Assembly (NCBI GenBank): GCA_017792365.1
Contig: CP051229.1
Coordinates: forward strand, 2,790,001 to 2,854,000
From: Hyphomonas sp.
GTDB lineage: Bacteria; Pseudomonadota; Alphaproteobacteria; Caulobacterales; Hyphomonadaceae
Length of the DNA stretch: 64,000 bases
Direction: 5' to 3'
Shown piece after piece: positions 45,016 to 54,734 of this stretch. The notes under the pieces are model-generated. The model had not been told where the DNA came from. It did not search any database and saw only the letters and a program-made list of their open reading frames with translations. The stretch's first letter is position 1, and every line of letters starts with the position of its first letter. The translations under genes were made by a program, and so were the position numbers.

Positions 45016-47004
45016 TTGACTGATACGAGCACGCCGCAGATCCGGCTCTACCAGAACTGGCTGCGCGACAATCTGGGTTTGAGGTTCGACACCTACGAGG
45101 ACCTGTGGCGCTGGTCGGTCACCGATCTCGAGGCGTTCTGGCAAAGTCTCTGGGACTACGAGGAGATGGCTTCGCCAACGCCACACGCGCGCGTCCTTTC
45201 GCGGGAGCAGATGCCCGGCGCCGTCTGGTTCGAGGGCGCGCAGGTCAACTATGCGCAACGGGTCTTCCGTCACGTCGAACCTGCCGATTCAGCCGGCCAG
45301 CCAGCAATCATAGCTGAAACCGAAGCTGGTGACGTCCGCGAACTGTCCTGGCCGGAACTCAGGCGGCAGGCCGCATCCCTTGCGCTGACGTTGCGCGGAT
45401 GGGGCGTCGAACGCGGCGACCGCGTCGTCGCCTACCTTCCCAATGGTCCAGAAGCGGTGGTCGCGTTTCTCGCCGCCGCGAGCATCGGGGCAGTCTGGAG
45501 CATCTGCGCGCCGGACATGGGGCTGAACGCGATCATAGACCGGTTCAGCCAGATCGAACCGAAGGTGCTGATCGCAGCCGATGGCGTGCACTACGCGGGC
45601 AAGCCGATGGACCGGACGGACACGCTGAGCCAGCTCATCGAACGACTGCCGACGCTTGAGCAGACCCTCGTGGTGCGCACGCCCTACGCTTCGCGCGAAC
45701 TGGATGCGTCGATGGCATTCGCCGATGCAATCGCGAAGACAGGCGAGGACGTCGACGCCTTCGAGCCGGAATGGCTGCCGTTCGATCACCCGCTCTGGAT
45801 CCTTTATTCCAGCGGCACCACCGGCCTGCCCAAGGCGCTGGTGCACAGTCATGGCGGCGTCCTGATGATGGCGGCGGCCGGCGGCAAACACATGGACCTG
45901 GGACCCAGCTACGACGCGAACACGTTCGGTGAACGCTTCCACTGGTACAGTTCGACCGGCTGGGTGATGTGGAACGCGCAGATCGGCGGCCTGCTCGGCG
46001 GTGCGACGATCTGTATTTACGACGGCTCGCCCAACGGCGCGCGCGACAATCCCGATTGGGGTGTCCTATGGCGGTTCGCTGCGCGCCACGAGGTCACCTA
46101 TTTCGGCGCCGGCGCGGCCTTCTATGGGTCCTGCATGAAGGCGGGCCTCAGTCTTTCTGATTGCGGGGACCTCTCCGCCATCCGCGCCATCGGCAGCACC
46201 GGCTCGCCGCTGCCGCCCGATGTTCAGGCCTGGGGCGCCGCGCAGTTCGCGGCCATCGGCACGCCGGACATCTGGTGGCACAACTTTTCGGGCGGCACGG
46301 ACATCTGCGCCAATTTCGTCTGCGGAAATCGCGAACTGCCGCTACAGCCCGGTCGCATGCAATGCCGCCAGCTCGGCGTCGCCACCGAAGCCTGGGACGA
46401 TGAGGGCAGGCCGGTCATCGGCGAGACCGGCGAGCTTGTCTGCACGCGTCCCATGCCGAGCATGCCGATCTACCTCTGGGGCGACGACAGCGGTGAGCGC
46501 TATATCTCGTCGTACTTCGATGTCTATCCGAACATCTGGCGTCACGGCGACTGGCTCACAGTCTGGCCGGACGGCAGCTGCGAAATCTCCGGGCGCAGCG
46601 ACACGACGATCAACCGGCACGGTGTGCGCATGGGTACAAGCGAAATCTACGCGGCCGTGGAGGCATTGCCTGAAGTCTTGGATTCAATGGTGGTCGAAGT
46701 CAGCCGCGAGATTGGTTCCAGCGAGCTGATCCTCTTTGTCGTCCCTGCGGCGGAGGCGCCATTCGACGACGAGTTATGCGATCGCATCAAGGCCGCCATC
46801 CGCACCTACCTGTCGCCGCGCTTCATTCCAGACCGGATCGTCGAAGCACCGGCAATTCCGCGCACGCTCTCCGGCAAAAAGCAGGAACTGCCGATCAAGC
46901 GCCTTCTCGAAGGACGTCCCATCGAGAAGATCATTAATCGCGATGCGATGGCGAATCCGGAGAGCCTCGGCTGGTACCAGGCATTCGCTGAAGCAAGCAG
47001 CTGA
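45016..47004 (+). CDS. Acetoacetyl-CoA synthetase
   Basis: 662 residues, an adenylate-forming ligase of the acetoacetate type. The ATP loop is YSSGTTGLPKAL, followed by GWVMWNAQIGG, FSGGTDICANFV and the late GRSDTTINRHGVRMG, with the C-terminal Lys in LSGKKQELPIK. It converts acetoacetate or a related beta-keto acid and CoA to the thioester. TTG start with GAGAGAG six bases before it. As last gene of the cluster it would feed cleavage products into central metabolism. Confidence 0.92.
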   Translation: MTDTSTPQIRLYQNWLRDNLGLRFDTYEDLWRWSVTDLEAFWQSLWDYEEMASPTPHARVLSREQMPGAVWFEGAQVNYAQRVFRHVEPADSAGQPAIIAETEAGDVRELSWPELRRQAASLALTLRGWGVERGDRVVAYLPNGPEAVVAFLAAASIGAVWSICAPDMGLNAIIDRFSQIEPKVLIAADGVHYAGKPMDRTDTLSQLIERLPTLEQTLVVRTPYASRELDASMAFADAIAKTGEDVDAFEPEWLPFDHPLWILYSSGTTGLPKALVHSHGGVLMMAAAGGKHMDLGPSYDANTFGERFHWYSSTGWVMWNAQIGGLLGGATICIYDGSPNGARDNPDWGVLWRFAARHEVTYFGAGAAFYGSCMKAGLSLSDCGDLSAIRAIGSTGSPLPPDVQAWGAAQFAAIGTPDIWWHNFSGGTDICANFVCGNRELPLQPGRMQCRQLGVATEAWDDEGRPVIGETGELVCTRPMPSMPIYLWGDDSGERYISSYFDVYPNIWRHGDWLTVWPDGSCEISGRSDTTINRHGVRMGTSEIYAAVEALPEVLDSMVVEVSREIGSSELILFVVPAAEAPFDDELCDRIKAAIRTYLSPRFIPDRIVEAPAIPRTLSGKKQELPIKRLLEGRPIEKIINRDAMANPESLGWYQAFAEASS

Positions 47005-47435
47005 TACTTCACGTCTGAGCCGGGTCGGGGTTGGGTCAAAGGCCGGCTTCGCCTTGCCCGGGCTCGCGCAGATTTTGTGAGCGCCCTTGCCAGCTTTGTG
47101 GGCGTACGAGGTATTCGGCGAAGCTTGGGCCACGCTGAACCGGAACGTACATCTCTGTGGCCTGTCGCGGCATTGGCGGGCGAGCGCTTCTCAAGACACC
47201 AGGTGAGCGCTTGCGAATGGGTCGTCCACGTTTCTCAACAATTCGCCCCCGGGGGAGGTCGCCCCGGGGGCGCCTGCTTTGGACGATCGCTCCCGTTTTC
47301 CGGGCGCGAACCGTCCGGCACAGGATTGTTGCGGTCAGTATCCGCTGAAACAGCATCGCGCCCGCACACGACATCTAGCGCCAACGCGATAGCGAGAAGG
47401 GGAGGCGGAGATTGTGATCTCTCCGCCTCCAAACG
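47005..47435. other. Intergenic with two strong hairpins
   Basis: About 430 bases with no convincing gene. A GC-rich stem at 47244-47272 (CGCCCCCGGGG paired with CCCCGGGGGCG, seven-base loop) and the hairpin at 47401-47430 (listed separately) are the visible structures; both are palindromic and lie between convergent genes. Confidence 0.5.
47401..47430 (-). terminator. Hairpin downstream of the second TonB receptor
   Basis: GGAGGCGGAG and CTCCGCCTCC pair perfectly (10 bp, loop of ten). It lies five bases past the receptor stop on the minus strand and is followed by CCTTCTC, a weak T-rich end. Likely terminator, possibly bidirectional. Confidence 0.55.
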
Positions 47436-50393
47436 CTAGAACCGCCGCGTGACCCGCGCGAAGATCGTACGGCCGCGATAATCGTACTGGGTGCCGGCAA
47501 GTGCGATGTTGCCGATCCGCTGCCCGCCATCCGCAGAGATGATCGGCGGTTGCGCGTTGAAGACGTTCGCCACGCCGCCGGTCAGGGTGAAGTCATCCTG
47601 CACCCAGCGGATCGAGAGGTCGTGAGACAGCCATGGATCCGTCTTGGAGATGATCCGACCCGGGCGGCCGAAGTACGTGATGTCTTCATCGAAGCCGAGG
47701 ATCGTGTTGTCTGTGCCGTCCACGTAGTCAACGAACCACGCAAACGTCAGATCGCCTCGCTTGAACTGGACATCGAGCGCGCCGACCCATTCCGGATCGC
47801 CGATCGTGCCGTTGAAGTCGTTTGTCTCGAAGCCGGACTCTTCGCCCGTATCGAACAGCAGGTTGACGTCCTCCAGCGTCTTGGTCGCCGTCAGGTCCAC
47901 AATCAGGTTGCCGACGTCGAACTCATGCTCGTAGCGGATCTCGAAGTCGATGCCGCGCGTCGATTGTTCGTTGACGTTGATGAAGCTGTCACGGACCTCG
48001 GTCACGGCGTAGGCCGCTGTCGGGTCCGAACCCGAGTTGCGATCAAACAGGTTGCAGAACGCGTTCGGGAAGGTTGGCAGCCCGTAGCAGCCGCCGAGGA
48101 TGGTGCCGGAGCCGAGGTTCGCAACCTGGTCGTTGATGGTGATGTCGAAGTAGTCGATCGCCACGCTGAGGTTCAGCTCGGTCGGCGTGAAGATCACGCC
48201 AATCGTTTCCGCATCGGATGTCTCGGCGTCGAGAACGCCGAAGCCGCCGCCTGTAACAATCGTGGCGGCGGTGGACGCGCCTTGATAGTCGCCCGGAATG
48301 CCGGCCGCCGAGCAGTTGTTGCGAATATTCTCGTTGGAGCTGTTCGCCCAGTCGATGCAGGGGTCGACAGAATCCTGCGGCAGGAAGCTCGTCTGGTTGC
48401 CAAGGAACAGTTCGTAGAGAGCCGGCGCGCGGTACGACGTACCCTTGGTCGCGCGCAGGCGAACCGCAGGTACGACCTGCCAGTTGAGGCCAGCTTTCCA
48501 GACGCTGTCGTCGCCGTAGGAATCATAGTCGAAGGCGCGGACGGAGCCGTCGAACGTCAACTCCTCAAAGCCCGGCGTACCACGAAGAATTGGCACCGAC
48601 AGCTCGGCGAAGTATTCGGTCGCCGCATCGTCGCCTTGAGTTGTGAGGGCTGAGGACGTGCCCCACAGGAGGCCGTCCTGAGCTTCCTGGGCAGGCCGGT
48701 CGTCGATCTCGAATGTGCGATACTGCGCGCCGAGCGCCAGCCCCACAGGGCCAGCCGGAAGGTCGAAGACATCGCCCGTTACAAGGGCGTCGAAGACCGT
48801 CTGCTCATAAGCGGTCGTGCCGACCGCGTTGATGGTCAGGAGGTCATAGACTGCTGGAGACGGGTTCCCCTTCAGGAATTCCGGGTCGAACCCGTCATAG
48901 TTTGGTCCGTAGAAGAGACCATCCGCATTCGGATACAGCCAGTCGCCAGCCGTCTCCACGTTGATCTCATTGCCCGTGTATTCGCCTTCCGATTTTGAAT
49001 AGGAGGCGTTCACTTCCCAGGTGAAATTTGACAGGAACCCTTCGGAACCAAAGCCGCCCGTCAGTCCGCTGCTGAGGTAGTAGTAGTCGACCGACACGTC
49101 GTCGTTCGACGGCCACAGAACGACCGGACGCGCCAGCGCGGTCGGGAAGGGTGTCGGCGAGCCGCCATAATCGCCGGGCACATCATAGCCCGAAGGCGGG
49201 GCGATGACCGGGAAGAACTGGCGCAGACGACGCAGTTCGGTTTCGCGATGGTTGTAGAGAAGCTCGGTCGTCCAGTCGACATTGCCCAGATTTGTCAGCG
49301 TAACATCGGACTTCGCGTACACGCTGAAACGCTGTGTCGCCGAAAGCAGGTCGCTATCGAGATACCTCTGATCGTTCAGCACGTCCTCGAAATAGGCCTG
49401 CCCGCCGCCTGCATAGCTCTGGTTTGTCCGTGGACGGTATCCGGGCAGTGGGCCGATCGTCACGCCGTCGGGTGACGGGATGAAGCGCGTGGCGCCGACA
49501 ATGACCGTGTTGTGATAGATGTTCCCGTCGGTGCAGCCGCCAAGCTCGGTGCCGGCGAGGATCGAGCGGTCTTCCCGGTCGATGCGCGCGCCAGTGTCGG
49601 GATCGTAGACATAATCCTGGTTGCACCGCGCCCAGCTGCGGTCGCCGTTCTTCAGGGCTTTCAAATCCTCGTATTCAAACGCGGCCATCAAACTGCCGTT
49701 CGACCAGTCGTGGCCGATCGCGCCATCCACCTGGAAGGTGTCGCCGCCGCCGAGGGTGGTCTTGTTGTACTGAACCGTCAGTTCCGGCCGGTCGATGGAC
49801 GAGCGCGTGATCAGGTTGGCGACGCCCGCGACGGCGTCGGAACCATAGATTGACGAAGCGCCATCCTTCAAAACTTCCACGCGGTCGATGATCGAGTTCG
49901 GCATGACGTTGAGGTCGAACGAGCCGACCTGACCGCGCGTGCCCGCCGGGCCCGGCCGCTTGCCGTTGATCAGGACCAGCGACCGCTGTGCGCCAAGTCC
50001 GCGAAGCGAAATCGAGTTGATGCCGACGCCGCCTTCGACGACGAACCCCCCGAACGAGTTGTTGAGCTGTACGGAACCCGCCGCGACCGACGATCCCTGC
50101 AGCAGCTCGGCGGTATCCACGAGGCCTTCGAGCACGGCCCCGTCACCGGTGATGACTGTAATCGGCGATGAGGAAGTGAATGTGTCCCGCGCGATCCGCG
50201 AGCCGGTGACGACCACGCGCTCCCGGTCTTCGCCGGCTTCGGGGGTCTGCGCCTCGAGCTCTTCAGGCGTGATGACCTGCACGGGCGTTGGCGCTTCCTG
50301 CGCGCTGGCGTGCGCCGCCGACAACATAACGATAGCCGCCATACAAGCGCCGCTCAGGAGCGACTTGCGTTTCGGCATGGACTTGTACTGCAT
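47436..50393 (-). CDS. TonB-dependent outer-membrane receptor
   Basis: 985 residues. Signal peptide SLLSGACMAAIVMLSAAHASA, plug with VVTGSRIARDTF, LRGLGAQRSLVLINGKRPG and VEVLKDGASSIYGSDAVAG, then a long barrel ending RTIFARVTRRF. The plug pattern is that of the large receptors for peptides or oligosaccharides common in Caulobacterales and Sphingomonadales. It is divergent from an S9 peptidase gene across a 600-base A+T-rich region, so peptide uptake is a reasonable guess. Start at ATG 50393 with AAGGAAC upstream; ATG 50378 also possible. Confidence 0.92.
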   Translation of the reverse strand: MQYKSMPKRKSLLSGACMAAIVMLSAAHASAQEAPTPVQVITPEELEAQTPEAGEDRERVVVTGSRIARDTFTSSSPITVITGDGAVLEGLVDTAELLQGSSVAAGSVQLNNSFGGFVVEGGVGINSISLRGLGAQRSLVLINGKRPGPAGTRGQVGSFDLNVMPNSIIDRVEVLKDGASSIYGSDAVAGVANLITRSSIDRPELTVQYNKTTLGGGDTFQVDGAIGHDWSNGSLMAAFEYEDLKALKNGDRSWARCNQDYVYDPDTGARIDREDRSILAGTELGGCTDGNIYHNTVIVGATRFIPSPDGVTIGPLPGYRPRTNQSYAGGGQAYFEDVLNDQRYLDSDLLSATQRFSVYAKSDVTLTNLGNVDWTTELLYNHRETELRRLRQFFPVIAPPSGYDVPGDYGGSPTPFPTALARPVVLWPSNDDVSVDYYYLSSGLTGGFGSEGFLSNFTWEVNASYSKSEGEYTGNEINVETAGDWLYPNADGLFYGPNYDGFDPEFLKGNPSPAVYDLLTINAVGTTAYEQTVFDALVTGDVFDLPAGPVGLALGAQYRTFEIDDRPAQEAQDGLLWGTSSALTTQGDDAATEYFAELSVPILRGTPGFEELTFDGSVRAFDYDSYGDDSVWKAGLNWQVVPAVRLRATKGTSYRAPALYELFLGNQTSFLPQDSVDPCIDWANSSNENIRNNCSAAGIPGDYQGASTAATIVTGGGFGVLDAETSDAETIGVIFTPTELNLSVAIDYFDITINDQVANLGSGTILGGCYGLPTFPNAFCNLFDRNSGSDPTAAYAVTEVRDSFINVNEQSTRGIDFEIRYEHEFDVGNLIVDLTATKTLEDVNLLFDTGEESGFETNDFNGTIGDPEWVGALDVQFKRGDLTFAWFVDYVDGTDNTILGFDEDITYFGRPGRIISKTDPWLSHDLSIRWVQDDFTLTGGVANVFNAQPPIISADGGQRIGNIALAGTQYDYRGRTIFARVTRRF

Positions 50394-50998
50394 GAGGTTG
50401 GTTCCTTCGCGCCCTACAAAACACTGCGGTGCGTGTGACGGGTAAGCGGCCGGTTCCAGTGTTCGACGTGGGCAGCCAGCTTTCCGTCACAATTCCGACA
50501 CCAGATTGCCATCGGTCACCATCTTCCTGACAGCGTCAACGGGATCGGGCGTGGCTGCGCATCAATCGCTCAATAAATTGGCATGTGTTGCAAAAAAAGT
50601 GCAGTAACTTAGCGGCAGGGAATATTATTGTCCCTATTGTCTGCATATTCAGATAATAAGCCCTGAAATATCAGATTTATTTTTATCTGACATATCAGGT
50701 AAAAATGAGAGTCGGCTGGCCGATGGCAAAAATCTTCCAATCCGGGTCGCGGGTTTGTGGTCGACTTTTCGACCCGTACGCGGCGCCAAGTCGAAGCGGA
50801 GCTTCGAAAAATTAACTAAAACAGTGACTTGCGCAAAATTTCTGGCGATTTGCGCGACGAATGTAAAAAATGTGCGCGAAGCCCTCGCGAACCCTCTGCT
50901 GCCGATAGGCCCTTGCACAGGGGATGCTCTGCCTTTCATGTTGGTGGCGAATTGTCGGGCGGGACGTCGCGCAATCTATCACTAAAGAACGACGGAAA
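50394..50998. promoter_or_regulatory. Divergent A+T-rich promoter region with repeated dyads
   Basis: About 600 bases between the receptor and the S9 peptidase. CTGAAATATCAG at 50663-50674 and CTGACATATCAG at 50687-50698 are near-identical dyads with a 24-base period; they also form a TCAGAT/ATCTGA inverted repeat between them. They are candidate operators. No gene is seen. Confidence 0.5.
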
Positions 50999-53027
50999 AT
51001 GACAAGAGCAATTTCGATACTTTCAGGGCTCATTGGCGCGTGTTCGGCGCTTTGTGTTTCATTGCCGGCGCAGGCTGAAGAGTTGAGCGCGGAGGCCTTT
51101 GCGAAGGCGCCTGCGGTCGCGGGCGTGACGATGTCAGCCGAGGGCGACTTCCTTGTCGGCATCGTCGCCGACCCCAACAATCCCGAAGCGCGCGCGCTGG
51201 CTTCATGGGACCTGTCGGCGATCGATACCTCCAAACCGCTTCTCCCCAGTCACATCACCCCCTCCGAAGGACGGATGACGTTCCAGAGCGGCATTGCGCT
51301 GAAGGCGGGCAAGGCGGTCGCAGTCGCAAATCAGCCTGGCACTTTCAACCTCAACGGATGCGGAGAGGGGAACACGACGGGCGCGACAAAGACCTGGGTC
51401 TACAAGACCTACCTGACCGATTCCGACGTCGCCGATCTCGAGGACCTGAACCAGCGCGGAAACACGGTCGGGCTGAGCGAACTCACCCTGCGCTGCCTCG
51501 AGCTCGCAGCCGCCCCGGGTTTCATCGATCTGCCCCTCGATCCCGATCACATCATTATTGCGCGTGTGGAGTCGGACGACCTGCAGACCCGGTTCTCGAA
51601 GGTCAATCTTCGCAACGGCCGCTCAACGCCGCTCTATCGCGACAACAGCCTGGAATCTATCGGCTTCATCGATCCGCGTGACGGAAAGGTGCGCACCAAG
51701 CAGCGCTTCGACAACGTCAGCGGCAACCAGTACGTCTTCGATGTTCTGATCCTGGATGAGGCGACGGGCCGTTTCGAAGCTGAACCGCCCCTGCGCACGG
51801 ACACGGAAACCCGAAACACCGTTTCGATCGTGGGCTTCGACGAGGAGACCAGGAAGTACTTCGTCGCCACCGACAAGTTCTCTGACAAGGTGGCGATCTA
51901 TCTCTACGATCCGCGTACCGACGCATTCGACGACGAAGTGCTGTTCGCACACCCGGACTTTGACGCCTCGGGCGTGGTGCTGGGGCAGCACGAGAGTGAT
52001 TTCGGCGAGATTCTGGGCTTCACCTACAATGGCGCAGATCTCACCTACTACTGGGTCGATCCGGATATCCGATCGATTCAGGAAGGGCTGGAGCAGGCCT
52101 TCCCCGGCCAGATGGTTTACCTCCGCAAGTGGACCGGCGATCGCAACCGTGTGCTCTTCGACGGAAAGCCCGAAGCACCCGCCGACCTATTATCTGCTGC
52201 TCGACAAGTCCAACGTCGTCGGCATCGGTAACGAGCGGCCGTGGATAGACCCGGACGACATGGGCGAACGCGAACTTGTCTACTACACGGCGCGCGACGG
52301 CATGCGCATCCCCGCCTTCCTGACGCTGCCGCCCGGCTTTGAGAAGGGCGACCCGGCGCCGCCGGCCGTCGTCCATCCCCACGGCGGCCCCTGGGCGCGC
52401 GACAGCATCGGATGGGATCAGTCCGCCTGGACGCAGTTTCTCGCCACACGCGGCTATGCCGTTCTCCAGCCACAGTACCGTGGAAGCGAAGGTTGGGGCC
52501 ACGAACTGTGGATCGCCGGCGACCGCGAGTGGGGCCAGAAGATGCAGGACGACAAGGATGACGGCGCCCGCTGGATGGTTGAACAGGGCTACGCCGCCGA
52601 GGGCCGCATCGCGATCTTCGGATACTCCTATGGGGGCTTCGCCGCCTTCGCCGCGTCAGTCCGTCCCGACGGGCCGTTCCAGTGCGCGATTGCTGGCGCC
52701 GGCGTCTCGAACCTCACCCGGATCGGCAACAACTGGAGCGAGAACCGCCTCCAGCGCGCCTATCAGGGCGTGACGGTGACGGGGATGGATCCGAACCGGA
52801 ACATCGACAAATTCGATATGCCGATCCTGATCTATCACGGCGCCAACGACGTGCGCGTTCCGCTGTTCCACGCCAACGATTTCTACAACGCGGTCAGGTC
52901 GAGCGGGAAAGCCAAGTTGCTGGTTCTGGAAGACATGGGACACCAGCTGGACAAGTGGACCCCGGAAAACAATCGCGACTCCCTGAACGCGATTGAGGAC
53001 TTTCTGGATAACGACTGCGGCTTTTAG
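50999..53027 (+). CDS. S9-family prolyl oligopeptidase (one-base frameshift)
   Basis: About 676 residues after correction. Signal peptide (AISILSGLIGACSALCVS, cut near QAEE), an N-terminal beta-propeller, then the peptidase domain. The catalytic Ser is in FGYSYGGFAAF, the Asp in YHGANDVRVP and the His in EDMGHQLDK. The frame changes at about 52178-52180, where one C too many in CACCC splits DGKPEAP from TYYLLLDKSNV. The exported enzyme would cleave short peptides behind a proline or similar residue in the periplasm. It is divergent from a TonB receptor, a common peptide-uptake pairing. Confidence 0.9.
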
Positions 53028-53232
53028 TGCGGCGTAGGCCCGGATCAGGGTAGCTACGAGCTTCAAGTTCGTATCGGCAATGCCTGACTTGCGGTCATTT
53101 AACCCCGTCAAGTCGTTGGCCACGCCACGCTAGCGTCGGCGTGCCAGTGGACGAACTGAGCCTCTTTCAGGTGACGGGCCCACAGCGTTGTGAGCGTGTG
53201 AGAATGGCCGCCAACACCAGTTGGCGCCGCTG

Positions 53233-53976
53233 CTATTGCTCCGACGCGTCGCCAAGTCGCCATTGCTCGATCTGTTCAGCGACAAACGGGGCCAGCGCTT
53301 TCGCAATGACGCTTACGCCTTCAGCATTGGGGTGGATCCCGTCCGGCAGGGTAAGATCATCCCGCGACAGAACCGGACCAAGGAAGTCCGCATACAGTGC
53401 AACGTCGTAACGCTGCGCGAGGGCGGGAAAGATCCCGGCGAAGTCAGCCTCCCTGCCAGCCGGCGCCATTCCCGCCGGAACCTCGATGCCAACCATCGCG
53501 ACCTGCAGCCCGCCAGCCTGCGCTGTCTCTATGATCTGAGCCAGGTTCGCTTCCGCGATGTCGGCCTCATAACCGGACAGATAGTCGTTTCCCCCAAGCG
53601 CGAGCACGAGGATGTCGGCGTCAACGCCTCTCACGCTCCAGTCATACCGCTCAAGCGCCGCGCGCGTGGTGTCGCCGGATACGCCCGCGTTCAGGATCGT
53701 CGCTTCAATGCCCAGCCCGTCGATCAGCGAAGCCAGTTGCTCAGGCAGCGCATCCTGCGCCGGCAGGTCATAGCCTGCGGTCAGGCTGTCCCCGAGAAAC
53801 ACGACAATCGGCCGGGCGGCGTCATCCGCTTCGACGATGTCCGGGCGTGCATTTTCATCGGTCTGGGCAGTTTCATTGTCCGCAGGCGGCTGCTCGGAAC
53901 CTTGCGAGCAGGCCCCAAGCAACCCAAACACCAGTGCGCAGATAGTTGATTTCCAATGTGAACTTATCGCCGCCAC
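53233..53976 (-). CDS. tesA: SGNH-type esterase/lysophospholipase (TesA-like)
   Basis: 247 residues from a GTG. Lipoprotein signal ending LLGAC, an acidic linker, then the SGNH hydrolase: FLGDSLTAGY (nucleophile Ser), NAGVSGDT, LALGGNDYL and DGIHPN. It hydrolyses acyl esters or thioesters in the envelope. The divergent neighbours are ybbA and ybbP, the same arrangement as tesA/ybbA in E. coli and many other bacteria. Confidence 0.9.
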   Translation of the reverse strand: MAAISSHWKSTICALVFGLLGACSQGSEQPPADNETAQTDENARPDIVEADDAARPIVVFLGDSLTAGYDLPAQDALPEQLASLIDGLGIEATILNAGVSGDTTRAALERYDWSVRGVDADILVLALGGNDYLSGYEADIAEANLAQIIETAQAGGLQVAMVGIEVPAGMAPAGREADFAGIFPALAQRYDVALYADFLGPVLSRDDLTLPDGIHPNAEGVSVIAKALAPFVAEQIEQWRLGDASEQ

Positions 53977-54020
53977 AACAAACAGCCTCTCTTTGGTTCA
54001 CGACCCAGCAAAGCCTGCTC

Positions 54021-54734
54021 ATGCCTGATCTAGCGAACGAACGTCAATTTCCGCCATCTGAGACCAACTCTACTCCGAAAGTGCAGCTGGATGACGTCCA
54101 GCTGACCCTGAATGCCTCGTCCGGTCCGGTGGAGATCCTTCGCGGCGTCAACCTGACGGTAGCCTCGGGCGAGACCGTAGCGATCGTGGGGCCATCCGGG
54201 TCCGGCAAGTCATCGATGATTTCGCTCGCCGCGGGGCTGGAACGGCCGACTTCAGGACAAGTGAGGCTGCTCGGTCAGGATCTCGCCCCGCTGAACGAGG
54301 ATGGCCTCGCGCGGCTCCGGCGCGGCCGCGTCACGATGATCTTCCAGTCCTTCCATCTCCTTCCAACCATGAGCGCATTCGACAATGTACGTGCGCCGCT
54401 GGAAATCTCCGGATTTGAGGATGCGGATGAGTTGGCGCGCCAAGCGCTCGACGATGTGCGGCTTTCCCACCGCCTCGATCATTTCCCCGGCCAGATGTCC
54501 GGCGGCGAGCAGCAGCGGGTCGCCGTGGCGCGGGCGCTGGCCTGCTCGCCCGAGGTCGTATTCGCCGACGAGCCGACCGGAAACCTCGATACAGAAACTG
54601 GCGCCCACGTTGCGGATCTGCTTTTCGATATTGCAGCGAAACGGCGCGCTGCGCTCATCCTTGTGACGCACGACAGCGACCTCGCCAACCGCGCCGGACG
54701 GGTGCTGACGATGCAGAAGGGTGTGTTGTCTTGA
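54021..54734 (+). CDS. ybbA: ABC transporter ATP-binding protein, YbbA/LolD type
   Basis: 237 residues with Walker A GPSGSGKSSM, signature MSGGEQQRVAVARAL and Walker B VVFADEPTGNLD, the MacB/LolD pattern. The start is ATG 54021; the frame is open upstream to 53946, but that overlaps the divergent tesA start. The stop overlaps the permease TTG as TTGA. With YbbP it would form an envelope complex that moves or senses lipophilic or peptide molecules. Confidence 0.9.
   Translation: MPDLANERQFPPSETNSTPKVQLDDVQLTLNASSGPVEILRGVNLTVASGETVAIVGPSGSGKSSMISLAAGLERPTSGQVRLLGQDLAPLNEDGLARLRRGRVTMIFQSFHLLPTMSAFDNVRAPLEISGFEDADELARQALDDVRLSHRLDHFPGQMSGGEQQRVAVARALACSPEVVFADEPTGNLDTETGAHVADLLFDIAAKRRAALILVTHDSDLANRAGRVLTMQKGVLS

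Noticed and set aside
47036-47374. Minus-strand 112-aa ORF in the gap after acetoacetyl-CoA synthetase
   Set aside because: Arg-rich composition typical of reverse frames in GC-rich DNA and spans a hairpin.
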